The notes under the pieces were generated by a model that did not search any database, was not told where the DNA came from, and saw only the letters and a list, made by a program, of their open reading frames with translations. A stretch of DNA of 8,859 bases, from the NCBI GenBank assembly GCA_026988195.1, contig JALSLS010000393.1, positions 1 through 8,859 on the forward strand, in the 5' to 3' direction. The stretch's first letter is position 1. Each line of letters starts with the position of its first letter. The position numbers were made by a program, and so were the translations under genes. Of this stretch, positions 1-5,228 are shown one piece after another. The DNA comes from Methylomonas sp. (GTDB taxonomy: Bacteria > Pseudomonadota > Gammaproteobacteria > Methylococcales > Methylomonadaceae).

Positions 1-127
1 ATATACTGGCCGCCTTGCCTTATGCGGATACGGTAGATAAAGTTGAGGCATTATTGCCGTGGAATGTAGATATCAAAAAAGCACCTGTAAGTTAAAAGGG
101 CAAGTACGTGCTTTATTAGTCGCTTAC
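1..127 (+). mobile_element. IS66-family element, right end (partial)
   Basis: The first 127 bases are the 3' end of an IS66-type insertion sequence. The terminal inverted repeat lies at 98-127 and ends in CGCTTAC, the complement of the GTAAGCG start typical of IS66 elements. Its reverse complement matches the left end at 8734 (GTAAGCG, then shared CTAAT and ACGTA blocks), so both ends belong to the same or a very close element. The body upstream is outside the window. The 8 bases after the end (CTGCACAC, 128-135) differ from the 8 bases before the left end at 8734 (GTTTGATT), so the two ends do not bracket one simple insertion with a target duplication. Confidence 0.8.
3..95 (+). CDS. tnpC: IS66 transposase (TnpC), C-terminal fragment
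   Basis: This is an open frame that enters the window and ends at TAA 93-95, giving 30 residues of the C-terminus of the large IS66 DDE transposase. The recognisable part is the family's C-terminal signature: a 'LP.A.TV...EALLPWN' pattern, seen here as LPYADTVDKVEALLPWNV. The catalytic core lies upstream, outside the window. The gene stops 2 bases before the 30-base terminal repeat begins, as usual in this family. The call rests on a short stretch, but the matching IS end directly downstream supports it strongly. Confidence 0.8.
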   Translation: MLAALPYADTVDKVEALLPWNVDIKKAPVS

Positions 128-597
128 CTGCACACAATAATTTTTGTAAATAAAAAATACAGTGGAATAGATTAATGTAAAATATCTTGACACTTTTTTG
201 GCGCTAGAGATAAAAATACTGGAACCCCTGGCATCATATCTATTCTACACATCTTATAAAGCCAAAAATAGTATGATATGCTAATCAGACATAGAGCAGC
301 CAGCTCCCAGCAGTCCTACCTAGATGTGTATCCTCGCTAGTTTAATTGAACATAACGCCCGTTATGCGAACACACACATCAAACCCATACACCCAGATAA
401 AAATCATCAAAAAACTAGCGAACCAAAACGCCTAATAATTACTATTAAGCACCACCTTCCCACTGGATAACCACCTTAAACTCACGCATCAAAGCACTCC
501 CAACACAAAATAAACCTGTGTCATTCTTTAGCGTTATTTGGGGATAAATTAGACTTAAACAGTGTTAAGCACAGGTACTTATTACAGTTAAATGACA
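128..597. other. non-coding stretch upstream of replication origin
   Basis: No credible gene is visible on either strand; stops are dense in all frames. It contains the nested inverted repeat at 334-421 (listed separately). A promoter-like TTGACA at 187-192, followed after 18 bases by TAAAAA, has no evident target gene and is weak. A DnaA-box-like ACTGGATAA lies near 472, with two differences from the consensus. The stretch borders the IS66 end, so it may be the truncated side of a larger control region. Confidence 0.5.
334..421. repeat. nested inverted repeat / palindrome
   Basis: The outer arms are TCGCTAGTTT (334-343) and AAACTAGCGA (412-421), a perfect 10-base inverted pair. Between them sits a perfect palindrome, CATAACG-CC-CGTTATG (351-366). 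The arrangement could fold as a large hairpin in single-stranded DNA, or serve as protein binding sites. No relaxase, integrase or integron gene is nearby to identify it, so the function is unknown. Confidence 0.55.
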
Positions 598-612
598 GTT
601 ACTCACATTTTC

Positions 613-621
613 TGTGGATAA
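613..621 (-). promoter_or_regulatory. DnaA box
   Basis: TGTGGATAA on the plus strand is an exact complement of the DnaA consensus TTATCCACA. It is framed by a 7-base inverted repeat, ACTCACA (601-607) and TGTGAGT (625-631). Its position about 240 bases upstream of the iterons suits host DnaA binding at the origin. Confidence 0.65.
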
Positions 622-652
622 CTTTGTGAGTTATTTTTGTGTAAACACCTCA

Positions 653-672
653 AGCCTTTGTCATCAAAGGCT
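653..672. repeat. perfect hairpin in origin region
   Basis: AGCCTTTG and CAAAGGCT form a perfect 8-base stem with a 4-base TCAT loop. No T run follows on either strand, so it is not a typical intrinsic terminator. It lies between the DnaA box and the AT-rich zone and may be a structural part of the origin. Confidence 0.5.
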
Positions 673-771
673 ATAGATTAGATTGTACAAATATTATACA
701 ACTGTAATCATTACCGTTGAAAAAAGAACAATAATTATTTTAAGATGTTTTTTTCTTTTAAAAATAAAACC

Positions 772-831
772 TAAGTTAGATAAGTTAAAAGATAGTTAAT
801 ATAAGTTACAGGGTGAAAATATGCTCTGTAG
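772..831 (+). repeat. 60-bp AT-rich block, copy 1 (upstream of rep1)
   Basis: This 60-base block recurs at 5229-5288 with 59 of 60 identical bases; the only difference is GGGTG here versus GGGTA there. It holds TAAGTTA heptamers at 772, 781 and 802 and a related TAGTTAA at 793. In both copies it lies upstream of the iterons of its module, which fits a DNA-unwinding element or another shared origin part. It ends in a short start-like ATGCTCTGTAG, but the reading frame diverges and stops early in both copies. Confidence 0.85.
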
Positions 832-864
832 GCTTTTAAGTACAAGGCTTATAGAAAATTAAAC

Positions 865-967
865 GTTAGGAAAACTACGATAACCCGTTAGGAAAACTAC
901 GATGCTGTGTTAGGAAAGTAACGATAGTCCGTTAGGAAAACTACGATGGCGTTAGGAAAACTACGAT
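865..967 (+). repeat. five iterons of module 1
   Basis: A 17-base direct repeat, GTTAGGAAAACTACGAT, occurs at 865-881, 887-903, 931-947 and 951-967. A variant at 909-925 has GTA in place of ACT in the middle. Start-to-start spacing is 22, 22, 22 and 20 bases, about two helical turns, so all copies face the same side of the DNA. This is the classic layout of initiator-binding iterons, and the adjacent rep1 gene is the obvious binding partner. Iterons of this type control both initiation and copy number. Confidence 0.9.
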
Positions 968-1025
968 AGTCCGTACAATGCTTTATTTCACTCAAAAACA
1001 GGGTGTAGAGGGATGTAATGTATAT

Positions 1026-1089
1026 TTTGTTATTGATACATCGATAGTAAAGGGTATAATTAAATGAAACTTTGTTATTGATACATCGA
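1026..1089 (+). promoter_or_regulatory. operator-like direct repeats at rep1 promoter
   Basis: The 19-base sequence TTTGTTATTGATACATCGA occurs twice, at 1026-1044 and 1071-1089, 45 bases apart. The first copy covers the -35 element. The second covers the transcript leader just ahead of the rep1 start codon. This placement suggests repression of rep1 by a protein that binds both sites, perhaps Rep1 itself. The rep2 promoter has a related but distinct pair at 46-base spacing. Confidence 0.7.
1033..1060 (+). promoter_or_regulatory. rep1 promoter
   Basis: TTGATA (1033-1038) and a perfect TATAAT (1055-1060) are separated by 16 bases, giving a strong sigma-70-type promoter. Transcription would start near 1067, leaving a leader of about 29 bases before the ATG at 1096. 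Confidence 0.75.
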
Positions 1090-1095
1090 CACCTA

Positions 1096-2028
1096 ATGAA
1101 TGATTCTTTAGAGCCAGAAACGCATAAACAAAGGGACTTTTTTACTTGTGATGTTTTTGATACCTATAAAGATGATACTGCAAGTATGGAGCACCCTGTA
1201 TTTAGTTTGTCCACTAAGCCAGATTTTAGAATGCTTGTTTATAAAAACAATGACTCTACAATCAAAATAAAACCTAGTTATACAGGGTTAGCGACAATCC
1301 ATGATAAAGATATTTTACTTTATTTAGCCTCCAGTTTAATGAATGCCAAGAACAATGGTGAGAAAATACACCAGGTTGTTAGGTTTGTTGCTTATGACTA
1401 CATGCTATCAACAAATAAAAAAACCAGTGGGGTTCAGTACCAGCAGTTAAAAGACGGGCTAAGTCGTCTGAAAGGTACGGTTATTGAAACTAATATCAAA
1501 ACAAACGGCACAGAAATCACCCGAGAATTTTCTTTGATTGATGAATGGGGCGTGATTAAAGAGGATAATAATGGCAAGATGGTTGCCGTTGAAGTTAAGT
1601 TATCAGATTGGTTTTTTAGTTCAATCTTAGGTAATGCTGTCCTTAGTATTGATAAAGAGTATTTTAGGCTTAGAAAGCCAACAGAACGACGTTTATATGA
1701 ATTAGCAAGAAAACACTGTGGCAATCAAGTTGCTTGGAAAATTAAACTTGGAAACCTAAAAGGTAAATTAGGTATTACATCTCCAACAAGAACACTGCGC
1801 TTTAATATTAAAAAACTTATCGAAACCAATCACCTACCCGAATACAACATATCAATGGACGACGATATTGTGATGTTCACCCGCAAAGCCCCCCCTAAAG
1901 AAAATAAAACGCCAGATCATTTACCCAAGCATGTGACTAAAAAAGAGGTTGAGAAGCAGGCTAGGCCGGGGGAGAGTTATGAGCAGGCTGCTAATCGAAT
2001 TAAAGGGCTAAAGGATGCTTTGAAGTAA
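1096..2028 (+). CDS. repA: plasmid replication initiator protein (RepA, module 1)
   Basis: This is a 310-residue initiator of the plasmid 'replication initiator protein A' type. It would bind the iterons at 865-967, open the origin and recruit the host replisome. The conserved N-terminal part contains FFTCDVFD and MEHPVFSLS (residues about 15-40), then a long body ending near MDDDIVMFTRK, followed by a charged, lysine-rich tail of about 40 residues. The open frame extends upstream to a TTG at 1072, but ATG 1096 is preferred. It aligns residue for residue with the rep2 start, and 1072 lies only about 5 bases after the expected transcript start. No clear Shine-Dalgarno precedes the ATG, as in rep2, so translation may be weak or controlled. 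It is roughly three-quarters identical to Rep2 (5475-6293). The family assignment is by recognition, not by search. Confidence 0.88.
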   Translation: MNDSLEPETHKQRDFFTCDVFDTYKDDTASMEHPVFSLSTKPDFRMLVYKNNDSTIKIKPSYTGLATIHDKDILLYLASSLMNAKNNGEKIHQVVRFVAYDYMLSTNKKTSGVQYQQLKDGLSRLKGTVIETNIKTNGTEITREFSLIDEWGVIKEDNNGKMVAVEVKLSDWFFSSILGNAVLSIDKEYFRLRKPTERRLYELARKHCGNQVAWKIKLGNLKGKLGITSPTRTLRFNIKKLIETNHLPEYNISMDDDIVMFTRKAPPKENKTPDHLPKHVTKKEVEKQARPGESYEQAANRIKGLKDALK

Positions 2029-2063
2029 TAAAACTTAACTAATCAATTGGAGCATAGTTATAA

Positions 2064-2183
2064 AAAATATGTACTTTTGTTGTGGTTTTAATTATTTCAG
2101 GATGTGAAGATATGACAATGGATAAAAACGTGGAGAAACAAGTTACGTTGGTATTATTTAAATGTATAAAAATTAGGGTTTGA
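2064..2183 (+). pseudogene. possible lipoprotein-like remnant
   Basis: An open frame of 39 codons runs from the TAA at 2061 to TGA 2181-2183. Its first half reads like a lipoprotein signal: a hydrophobic run VVVLIISGC with an ISGC lipobox, then EDMTMDKNVEKQ. No ATG, GTG or TTG start lies ahead of the hydrophobic run. An ATG in another frame sits at 2069, after GGAG at 2049-2052, so a small frame error may have removed the true start. An internal ATG at 2112 with a fair ribosome site would make only 23 residues without the signal. It is either a decayed small lipoprotein gene or chance. Confidence 0.3.
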
Positions 2184-2405
2184 AGGTAAGTTTTACCAGT
2201 TATTCCTTGACAAAAAATTACACATTCAGTAATTTAAGATTAGTTCCACAGCTTTCATATCAATAACAAAAAACCTACTTTTATCAGTTGCTTTTGAGTA
2301 TTAATATGTAAAGTGAGAATGCTTTGATATTGTTCCGCCAATTGGGTGATTTTCAGTGGTTCTGCATATAGTTAATAACTTACCGTAATATATGGAGAAC
2401 TTCTT
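2184..2405. other. intergenic stretch, possibly with decayed minus-strand coding
   Basis: No intact gene is visible. TTGACA at 2207-2212 resembles a -35 element for the gene at 2406, but no good -10 stands at the right distance. On the minus strand, an open stretch at 2371-2255 (38 codons, no start) reads as plausible protein with Leu/Gln-rich helical character, and similar-looking residues continue in another frame after its stop. I do not recognise it. Confidence 0.3.
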
Positions 2406-2618
2406 ATGTCTAAAATAAACCCAAAATTTGACACTCACCGTGCAAATTCTCTTAATCCCAATAACGATGTCTTTTGGCAATCAAGAGGGTATGGAAAAAG
2501 GCCAGATAACTGGGAACAGTTATTGGGTAAGGAGGAAGAATGTGGCATTGAAAGGCCGCATTCTAGGTATGATATTGATGGAGGGTATTCATGGCCTTTC
2601 TGTAAAGATGATTACTAA
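2406..2618 (+). CDS. small hypothetical protein (70 aa)
   Basis: This is a 70-residue soluble protein with no signal peptide or membrane segment. A good Shine-Dalgarno, GGAGAA (2394-2399), lies 6 bases before the ATG, which supports real expression. The middle is rich in aromatic and charged residues, with a distinctive NPNND..WQSRGYGKRP..W segment (residues about 18-36). The C-terminus is acidic and aromatic (DIDGGYSW...KDDY). The NPNN..W.SRG..RP pattern reminds me of short uncharacterised bacterial proteins, but I cannot name a function. The gene is alone on its strand and faces the minus-strand pair at 2696-3147. Another frame overlapping it (2428-2631) lacks a ribosome site and is rejected. 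Confidence 0.65.
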   Translation: MSKINPKFDTHRANSLNPNNDVFWQSRGYGKRPDNWEQLLGKEEECGIERPHSRYDIDGGYSWPFCKDDY

Positions 2619-2659
2619 GGCGTTAATTTAGGATTAAGTAATAATAGACTAGAAATTTG

Positions 2660-2705
2660 TCTCACTTGGCTCTTCATTGTAATACATTTTTAGCGTCAAG
2701 TGAGA
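2660..2705. terminator. hairpin between convergent genes
   Basis: TCTCACTTG (2660-2668) and CAAGTGAGA (2697-2705) form a perfect 9-base stem with a 28-base loop. It overlaps the last codons of the minus-strand gene ending at 2696. The position between convergent genes suggests a two-way terminator, but neither side has a clear T run, so the role is tentative. Confidence 0.35.
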
Positions 2706-2902
2706 TATTGGCTTTTATAAAACTCAAAAAATCGATCTGCAATTTCCCTGTTTGTTTCCTCACCAAACTCAACGCTATGGCTGACAACCAGATTAGGGTT
2801 ATTTTTTAACCAGGAATGAAATTGTTCAAGCAAGCCACGTTCTTCTAGCTGCTGGTCGGTACAATCGAAGACTTCACAAAGTTGGCTGGTTATTCTGAAC
2901 AT
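2696..2902 (-). CDS. small hypothetical protein (68 aa)
   Basis: This is a 68-residue acidic, probably helical protein with no signal or membrane segment. The frame is open upstream to a TTG at 2914, but the ATG at 2902 is a better start because GGGA stands 7 bases ahead of it. It begins MFRITSQLCEVF and ends FFEFYKSQYLT. It lies directly downstream of the ParC-like gene (stop at 2920) and is probably co-transcribed with it. I do not recognise the family. Its company suggests a small plasmid maintenance or accessory role, which is inference only. Confidence 0.5.
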   Translation of the reverse strand: MFRITSQLCEVFDCTDQQLEERGLLEQFHSWLKNNPNLVVSHSVEFGEETNREIADRFFEFYKSQYLT

Positions 2903-2919
2903 ACATGATCCCAATGTTA

Positions 2920-3147
2920 TTATTTAACAACAGTAATTTTTTCAATCCCAAGCTCAAACAACACTCTCACCGCTGCATCTAAGCGCTTAAACACTCGCAC
3001 ACCACCGCGTGCAGTTTCCAGTGTAGGATTAAGTTGATGTGTCCCTTTTAGCGTCACTAACCAGCCATCATCGGCATCAGATTGTTTAATAACGGGCGCT
3101 TGCAAAGCCCCCGCCTGAAATAATAACTCGACCTCTTTAATAACCAT
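2920..3147 (-). CDS. small ParC-like plasmid partition-associated protein
   Basis: This 75-residue protein has the pattern I associate with small plasmid proteins annotated as ParC-type partition-associated or RepB-like. It starts with IKEVELLFQAGALQAPVI, has a central GWLVTLKG strand, then LETARGGVRVFKRLDAAVRVL and ends LGIEKITV. Such proteins are about 80 residues long and their function is poorly defined. The ATG overlaps the stop of an upstream PIN-domain (VapC) tail as TGATG, so in the parent locus it was translated together with a vapC gene. That upstream gene is now only a fragment, so the present promoter is unclear. The family name comes from memory of the residue pattern and should be treated as tentative. 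Confidence 0.55.
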   Translation of the reverse strand: MVIKEVELLFQAGALQAPVIKQSDADDGWLVTLKGTHQLNPTLETARGGVRVFKRLDAAVRVLFELGIEKITVVK

Positions 3148-3239
3148 CAGTTCAGACCATTAGGTGATTCAGGCATAATCAATTCAACACTTGGAAAATA
3201 CGTTTTAAACCTACCTTTATCACGAGAAATTAATTGATA
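3147..3239 (-). pseudogene. VapC-like PIN-domain toxin, C-terminal fragment
   Basis: Thirty codons in frame read like the end of a PIN-domain ribonuclease: YQLISRDKGRFKTYFPSVEL, then IMPESPNGLN and TGA. The ISRD...F..YFP..EL pattern, including the conserved Asp of the final PIN strand region, is typical of VapC toxins. Everything upstream is missing. The frame runs straight into a different gene fragment, a serine-recombinase head, at about 3240. No antitoxin gene is present. The stop overlaps the start of the ParC-like gene. This is a dead toxin remnant. Confidence 0.65.
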
Positions 3240-3316
3240 ACTGTAACGGCTCGTTGTGCAGCAAGGCCTTGTTTATCTGTTGAGCAGCGAGTGTAACCAA
3301 TCCGAGTTGTGGCCAT
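3230..3316 (-). pseudogene. serine recombinase (resolvase/invertase), N-terminal fragment
   Basis: From ATG 3316-3314 the frame gives RIGYTRCSTDKQGLAAQRA, then a few unrelated residues and TAA at 3232-3230. This is the signature N-terminus of Tn3-type resolvases and invertases. It includes the catalytic serine (Ser12 here) and the preceding conserved arginine (Arg10), followed by the D.Q.L..QR motif. Only about 23 residues of a protein of normally about 180-200 survive. The coding match breaks off where the VapC fragment begins, so a recombination or deletion joined the two genes here. It is not functional. Confidence 0.75.
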
Positions 3317-3566
3317 ATCGATATTGTACGATTAAGGGGGATCAATGATATTTATATCGTACCACTTAAATGATACGCTGGAAGGATGGTTTTAAGCGAT
3401 TAAACGCATATTTAAATATATCTGCTGAACGATCCTCTTACGGACATATTTCATGGCTTTACTCTCAATAAGCCACTCAACCTAAAGACTATCGTTACTT
3501 TTCGTACCGTTGGACTTCAAACCCCTTTAAAGAACACGAATCAAACTAACGGATGTTACAACAAAG
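3317..3566. other. intergenic debris upstream of mazEF
   Basis: No convincing gene is present. A 32-codon plus-strand frame from ATG 3370 and a short minus-strand frame are both unrecognisable. The stretch holds an iteron-like sequence at 3487-3501 (listed separately). Resolvase genes usually have their res site just upstream, which would fall at about 3320-3420, but I cannot identify the subsites with confidence. Confidence 0.35.
3487..3501 (-). repeat. orphan module-1 iteron-like sequence
   Basis: On the minus strand, AAAGTAACGATAGTC is identical to 915-929, the variant third iteron plus its 3' flank. It is preceded by GA rather than GG and followed by TTTAGG instead of CGTTAGG. A 15-base exact match in a window of this size is unlikely by chance. 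It is a single copy, 1.5 kb from rep1 and in the opposite orientation. Confidence 0.5.
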
Positions 3567-3594
3567 TTGACACAAAAAATTAAAAGCTTATACT
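3567..3594 (+). promoter_or_regulatory. mazEF promoter
   Basis: A perfect TTGACA (3567-3572) and TATACT (3589-3594) are separated by 16 bases. Transcription would start near 3601, about 28 bases before the mazE ATG. Confidence 0.8.
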
Positions 3595-3595
3595 G

Positions 3596-3614
3596 GTGAT
3601 AACTTTGTTACCAC
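3596..3614. promoter_or_regulatory. mazEF operator-like palindrome
   Basis: GTGATAAC-TTT-GTTACCAC is an inverted repeat with 7 of 8 arm positions matching. It covers the predicted transcript start. Its core AACTTTGTT recurs inverted as AACAAAGTT at 3560-3568, overlapping the -35 box, 41 bases away. The pair suits the autorepression by MazE or the MazE-MazF complex known for this family. Confidence 0.55.
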
Positions 3615-3628
3615 TTGGGCGTTTTTTA

Positions 3629-3886
3629 ATGCAAACCTTAGTAAGAAAAATAGGGAATTCAACAGGGATGATTATTCCTGCAAATATTTTAAAAAAATAT
3701 GGTTTAAACATTGGCGATCAACTTGATATTCAAGATGATAATGGACGAATAGTTATTGTCCCAACTAAAACAAAACCTAAGTACACACTTACACAACTGT
3801 TAGATAAATGTGATGAATCAGCCTCAATGCCTCAAGAATTGATTGACTGGAACAATACTCCCGAAGTAGGGAATGAGAAATGGTAA
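3629..3886 (+). CDS. mazE: type II antitoxin, MazE/ChpS-like
   Basis: This 85-residue antitoxin would neutralise the MazF-like ribonuclease encoded next. The N-terminus (residues 1-50) is an AbrB/MazE swapped-hairpin DNA-binding domain with the hallmark VRKIGNSTGMIIP and GD.LDI..D.GRIVI. The C-terminal part (residues about 53-85: YTLTQLLDKCDE..., ending GNEKW) resembles the toxin-binding tail of ChpS. The open frame extends to a GTG at 3596, but that lies upstream of the expected transcript start. The ATG at 3629 matches the family start and is preferred. Ribosome binding is weak. The last 7 bases overlap mazF, so the two genes are translated together. Autoregulation through the palindrome at 3596-3614 is expected. 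Confidence 0.9.
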   Translation: MQTLVRKIGNSTGMIIPANILKKYGLNIGDQLDIQDDNGRIVIVPTKTKPKYTLTQLLDKCDESASMPQELIDWNNTPEVGNEKW

Positions 3887-4236
3887 GGAAAGCAATATTT
3901 GATAGAGGGGATATTGTGAGAGTTTGTTTAAACCCTACGGCAGGAAGAGAAATTACGGGTGATTTCCGTCCTTGCCTAGTCCTATCACCTAAAGCATTTA
4001 ACCGTCTTGGTATTACGCTCATTGCACCCATTACACAAGGTGGAAACTATGCCAGAGTAGAGGGCTTTACTGTTACATTAATGGGTTCGGGTACAGATAC
4101 GCAAGGAATTGTATTAATCAGTGGAATACGAATGGCTGACTTAGCCGCTCGTAAGGCAACTAAGGTTGAAGCCGCACCGTCTGAAATTGTTGATGAAGTT
4201 TTAGCAATTCTAGCCACTTTAGTTGATCCAGAATAA
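3880..4236 (+). CDS. mazF: type II toxin, MazF/ChpB-like endoribonuclease
   Basis: This 118-residue protein is full length for the MazF/PemK family, whose toxins cut mRNA at short sequence motifs in the cytoplasm. Visible family marks are RGDIVRV.LNPTAGRE (residues 9-23), the GDFRPCLVLSP strand with Arg30, and the APITQGG motif with Thr52; these match the residues important for catalysis in E. coli MazF. The C-terminal half (TDTQGIVLISGIR..DLAAR) is closest in style to ChpB. Its ATG overlaps the mazE stop by 7 bases, with GGGA 8 bases ahead. It looks intact, so this is a probably working plasmid stabilisation module. The other name for this pair would be chpS-chpB. Confidence 0.92.
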   Translation: MVRKAIFDRGDIVRVCLNPTAGREITGDFRPCLVLSPKAFNRLGITLIAPITQGGNYARVEGFTVTLMGSGTDTQGIVLISGIRMADLAARKATKVEAAPSEIVDEVLAILATLVDPE

Positions 4237-4396
4237 CGGACATAGTGACAGCAAGATTACAGAAATACCCAACACATTAAAAAATGGACACGTCCTCTCA
4301 TCTATACAAACCATGACATTATGTAACTACTAACGAAATATTCACCACACTTTGTCTATTAAAGTGATTGATTCCCTAAAAAACTAGTAATTATTT
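4237..4396. other. intergenic stretch after mazF
   Basis: I see no gene, clear terminator or strong repeat here. Stops are frequent in all frames. Confidence 0.4.
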
Positions 4397-4600
4397 CTAA
4401 AGAAAGGCCTCTACGAAAGTGATAATTACCAATGTTGCTAATGCACTAGCAATAACTGGATACCACTTGTTTTCACTATTGATTTTTGAGGTTTCAGCAA
4501 TTAAGTTAACGATTTCTGCCTGTACTTTTTTATGCTGAACTAACTCGTCTTTGGTTGCTTGAGTTGCCAAACTTTCTACTGATAAAACCTCGGCAGCCAT
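4397..4600 (-). CDS. small membrane-anchored coiled-coil protein, probably 5'-truncated
   Basis: This 67-residue protein has a polar helical N-terminal part with heptad-like character (TKDELVQHKKVQAEIVNLIAE) and one C-terminal membrane segment (residues about 47-67, WYPVIASALATLVIITF). The layout resembles the DUF1640/CCDC90-like small proteins: a short 'F..AGIP' head, a coiled coil and a C-terminal membrane helix. Reading the same frame upstream of ATG 4600 gives FRKAGIPKENTRMAAEVLS, which looks like the family's head, but no ATG is present before a stop at about 4668. The true start was probably lost when the transposase fragment at 4653 was joined here. No clear ribosome site precedes ATG 4600. 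A TATAAT on the minus strand (4682-4677) is a possible -10 without a good -35. Confidence 0.45.
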   Translation of the reverse strand: MAAEVLSVESLATQATKDELVQHKKVQAEIVNLIAETSKINSENKWYPVIASALATLVIITFVEAFL

Positions 4601-4652
4601 ACGAGTATTTTCTTTTGGAATGCCAGCTTTTCTAAAGGTTGTATAAACATGA

Positions 4653-5000
4653 CTTGGTTTCAGAGGTTATGCACTTATTATACGAATTCAGGATACATTA
4701 AAAAACCAAGGTTATCATTTAGCGCATAACTTTGGTCACGGGAAGCAGTTTTTATCCATGACCTTGCTAACCCTTAACCTGTTGGCATTCCTATTTCACG
4801 GCATTTTACAACTGATGGATGCCAACTACCAGTTAGTGAGAGAAGAATTAGGTACACGTAAAACATTTTTTAATGATATCAAAGCTTTAACAAAATACCA
4901 TTATTTTGAGAGTTTTCAGGCACTATTAGTCTTTATGGTGGAAGGTCTAGAAATTAAGCCGCCAGATCAAAAGATAAATGCTAGGTATCGAAATCCGTAA
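4653..5000 (+). pseudogene. transposase C-terminal fragment
   Basis: The open frame runs from a stop at 4650 to TAA 4998-5000. From about residue 14 it reads RIQDTLKNQGYHLAHNFGHG, then KQFLSM.LLTLNLLAFLFH and a final YFESFQALLVFMVEGL. The HNFGHG..FLS...LNLLAFL.H pattern is the C-terminal end of a DDE-type transposase family found in many proteobacteria; I cannot assign the exact IS family. An ATG at 4758 lies inside the conserved motif, so it is not a real start. The catalytic part is missing, so this is a remnant. The conserved part begins within about 80 bases of the truncated small membrane gene, marking a join. Confidence 0.6.
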
Positions 5001-5037
5001 AAATGCCAAGGACGGCTCAATGACTCAACAGACAGCG

Positions 5038-5071
5038 CTCCCTTTTGCTTACTGGCTGTAAGAGGGGGGAG
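5038..5071 (+). terminator. imperfect hairpin after transposase remnant
   Basis: CTCCC...CTTAC (5038-5052) can pair with GTAAG...GGGAG (5058-5071), leaving mismatches in the middle of the stem. A T-rich stretch (TTTATTTT, about 5078-5085) follows a few bases later. It could be a terminator, or the inner side of the old IS end. Weak evidence. Confidence 0.3.
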
Positions 5072-5228
5072 ATTAGCTTTATTTTAAAGACACTCCATAT
5101 TGTTAGTATTAAATCCATTGTTTTCAAGTGTAATTCACATCTTTTAATGTTTTTCATCTAAATAGGGTTAAACCACCTCAGGTCGCTTGCTGATGATGGC
5201 TGGAGGAAATTCATATTTAGAATTGCTG

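Larger units (their letters stand above)
598..1025 (+). other. oriV: candidate replication origin of module 1
   Basis: This stretch carries the usual parts of an iteron origin in order. A consensus DnaA box lies at 613-621, a hairpin at 653-672, a very AT-rich zone at about 680-860 with repeated TAAGTTA heptamers (772, 781, 802), and five iterons at 865-967. The rep1 promoter and gene follow immediately. No gene lies within it. The origin call is inferred from this arrangement and from the initiator gene next to it; the precise unwinding site cannot be read from sequence alone. Confidence 0.65.

Noticed and set aside
351..366. Integron attC site
   Set aside because: The palindrome resembles an attC arm, but the required arrangement of conserved core sites and any integrase or cassette genes are absent.
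821..862. Short leader-peptide-like frame (MLCR...) after the 60-bp block
   Set aside because: Copy 2 has the same start but stops after five codons, and nothing downstream looks like an attenuator; probably chance within a conserved DNA element.
865..967. CRISPR array
   Set aside because: The repeats are 17 bases with gaps of only 3-5 bases, which is an iteron array; no cas genes are present.
1434..1724. Minus-strand open frame of 96 codons
   Set aside because: It lies wholly inside rep1 on the opposite strand, has no ribosome site and reads as low-quality protein; the rep1 frame is clearly the coding one.
2428..2631. Plus-strand frame overlapping the 70-residue gene at 2406
   Set aside because: It has no ribosome site of its own; the frame at 2406 has GGAGAA at the right distance and better composition.
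3789..4031. Minus-strand frame across mazE and mazF
   Set aside because: It is a shadow of two well-recognised genes on the plus strand.
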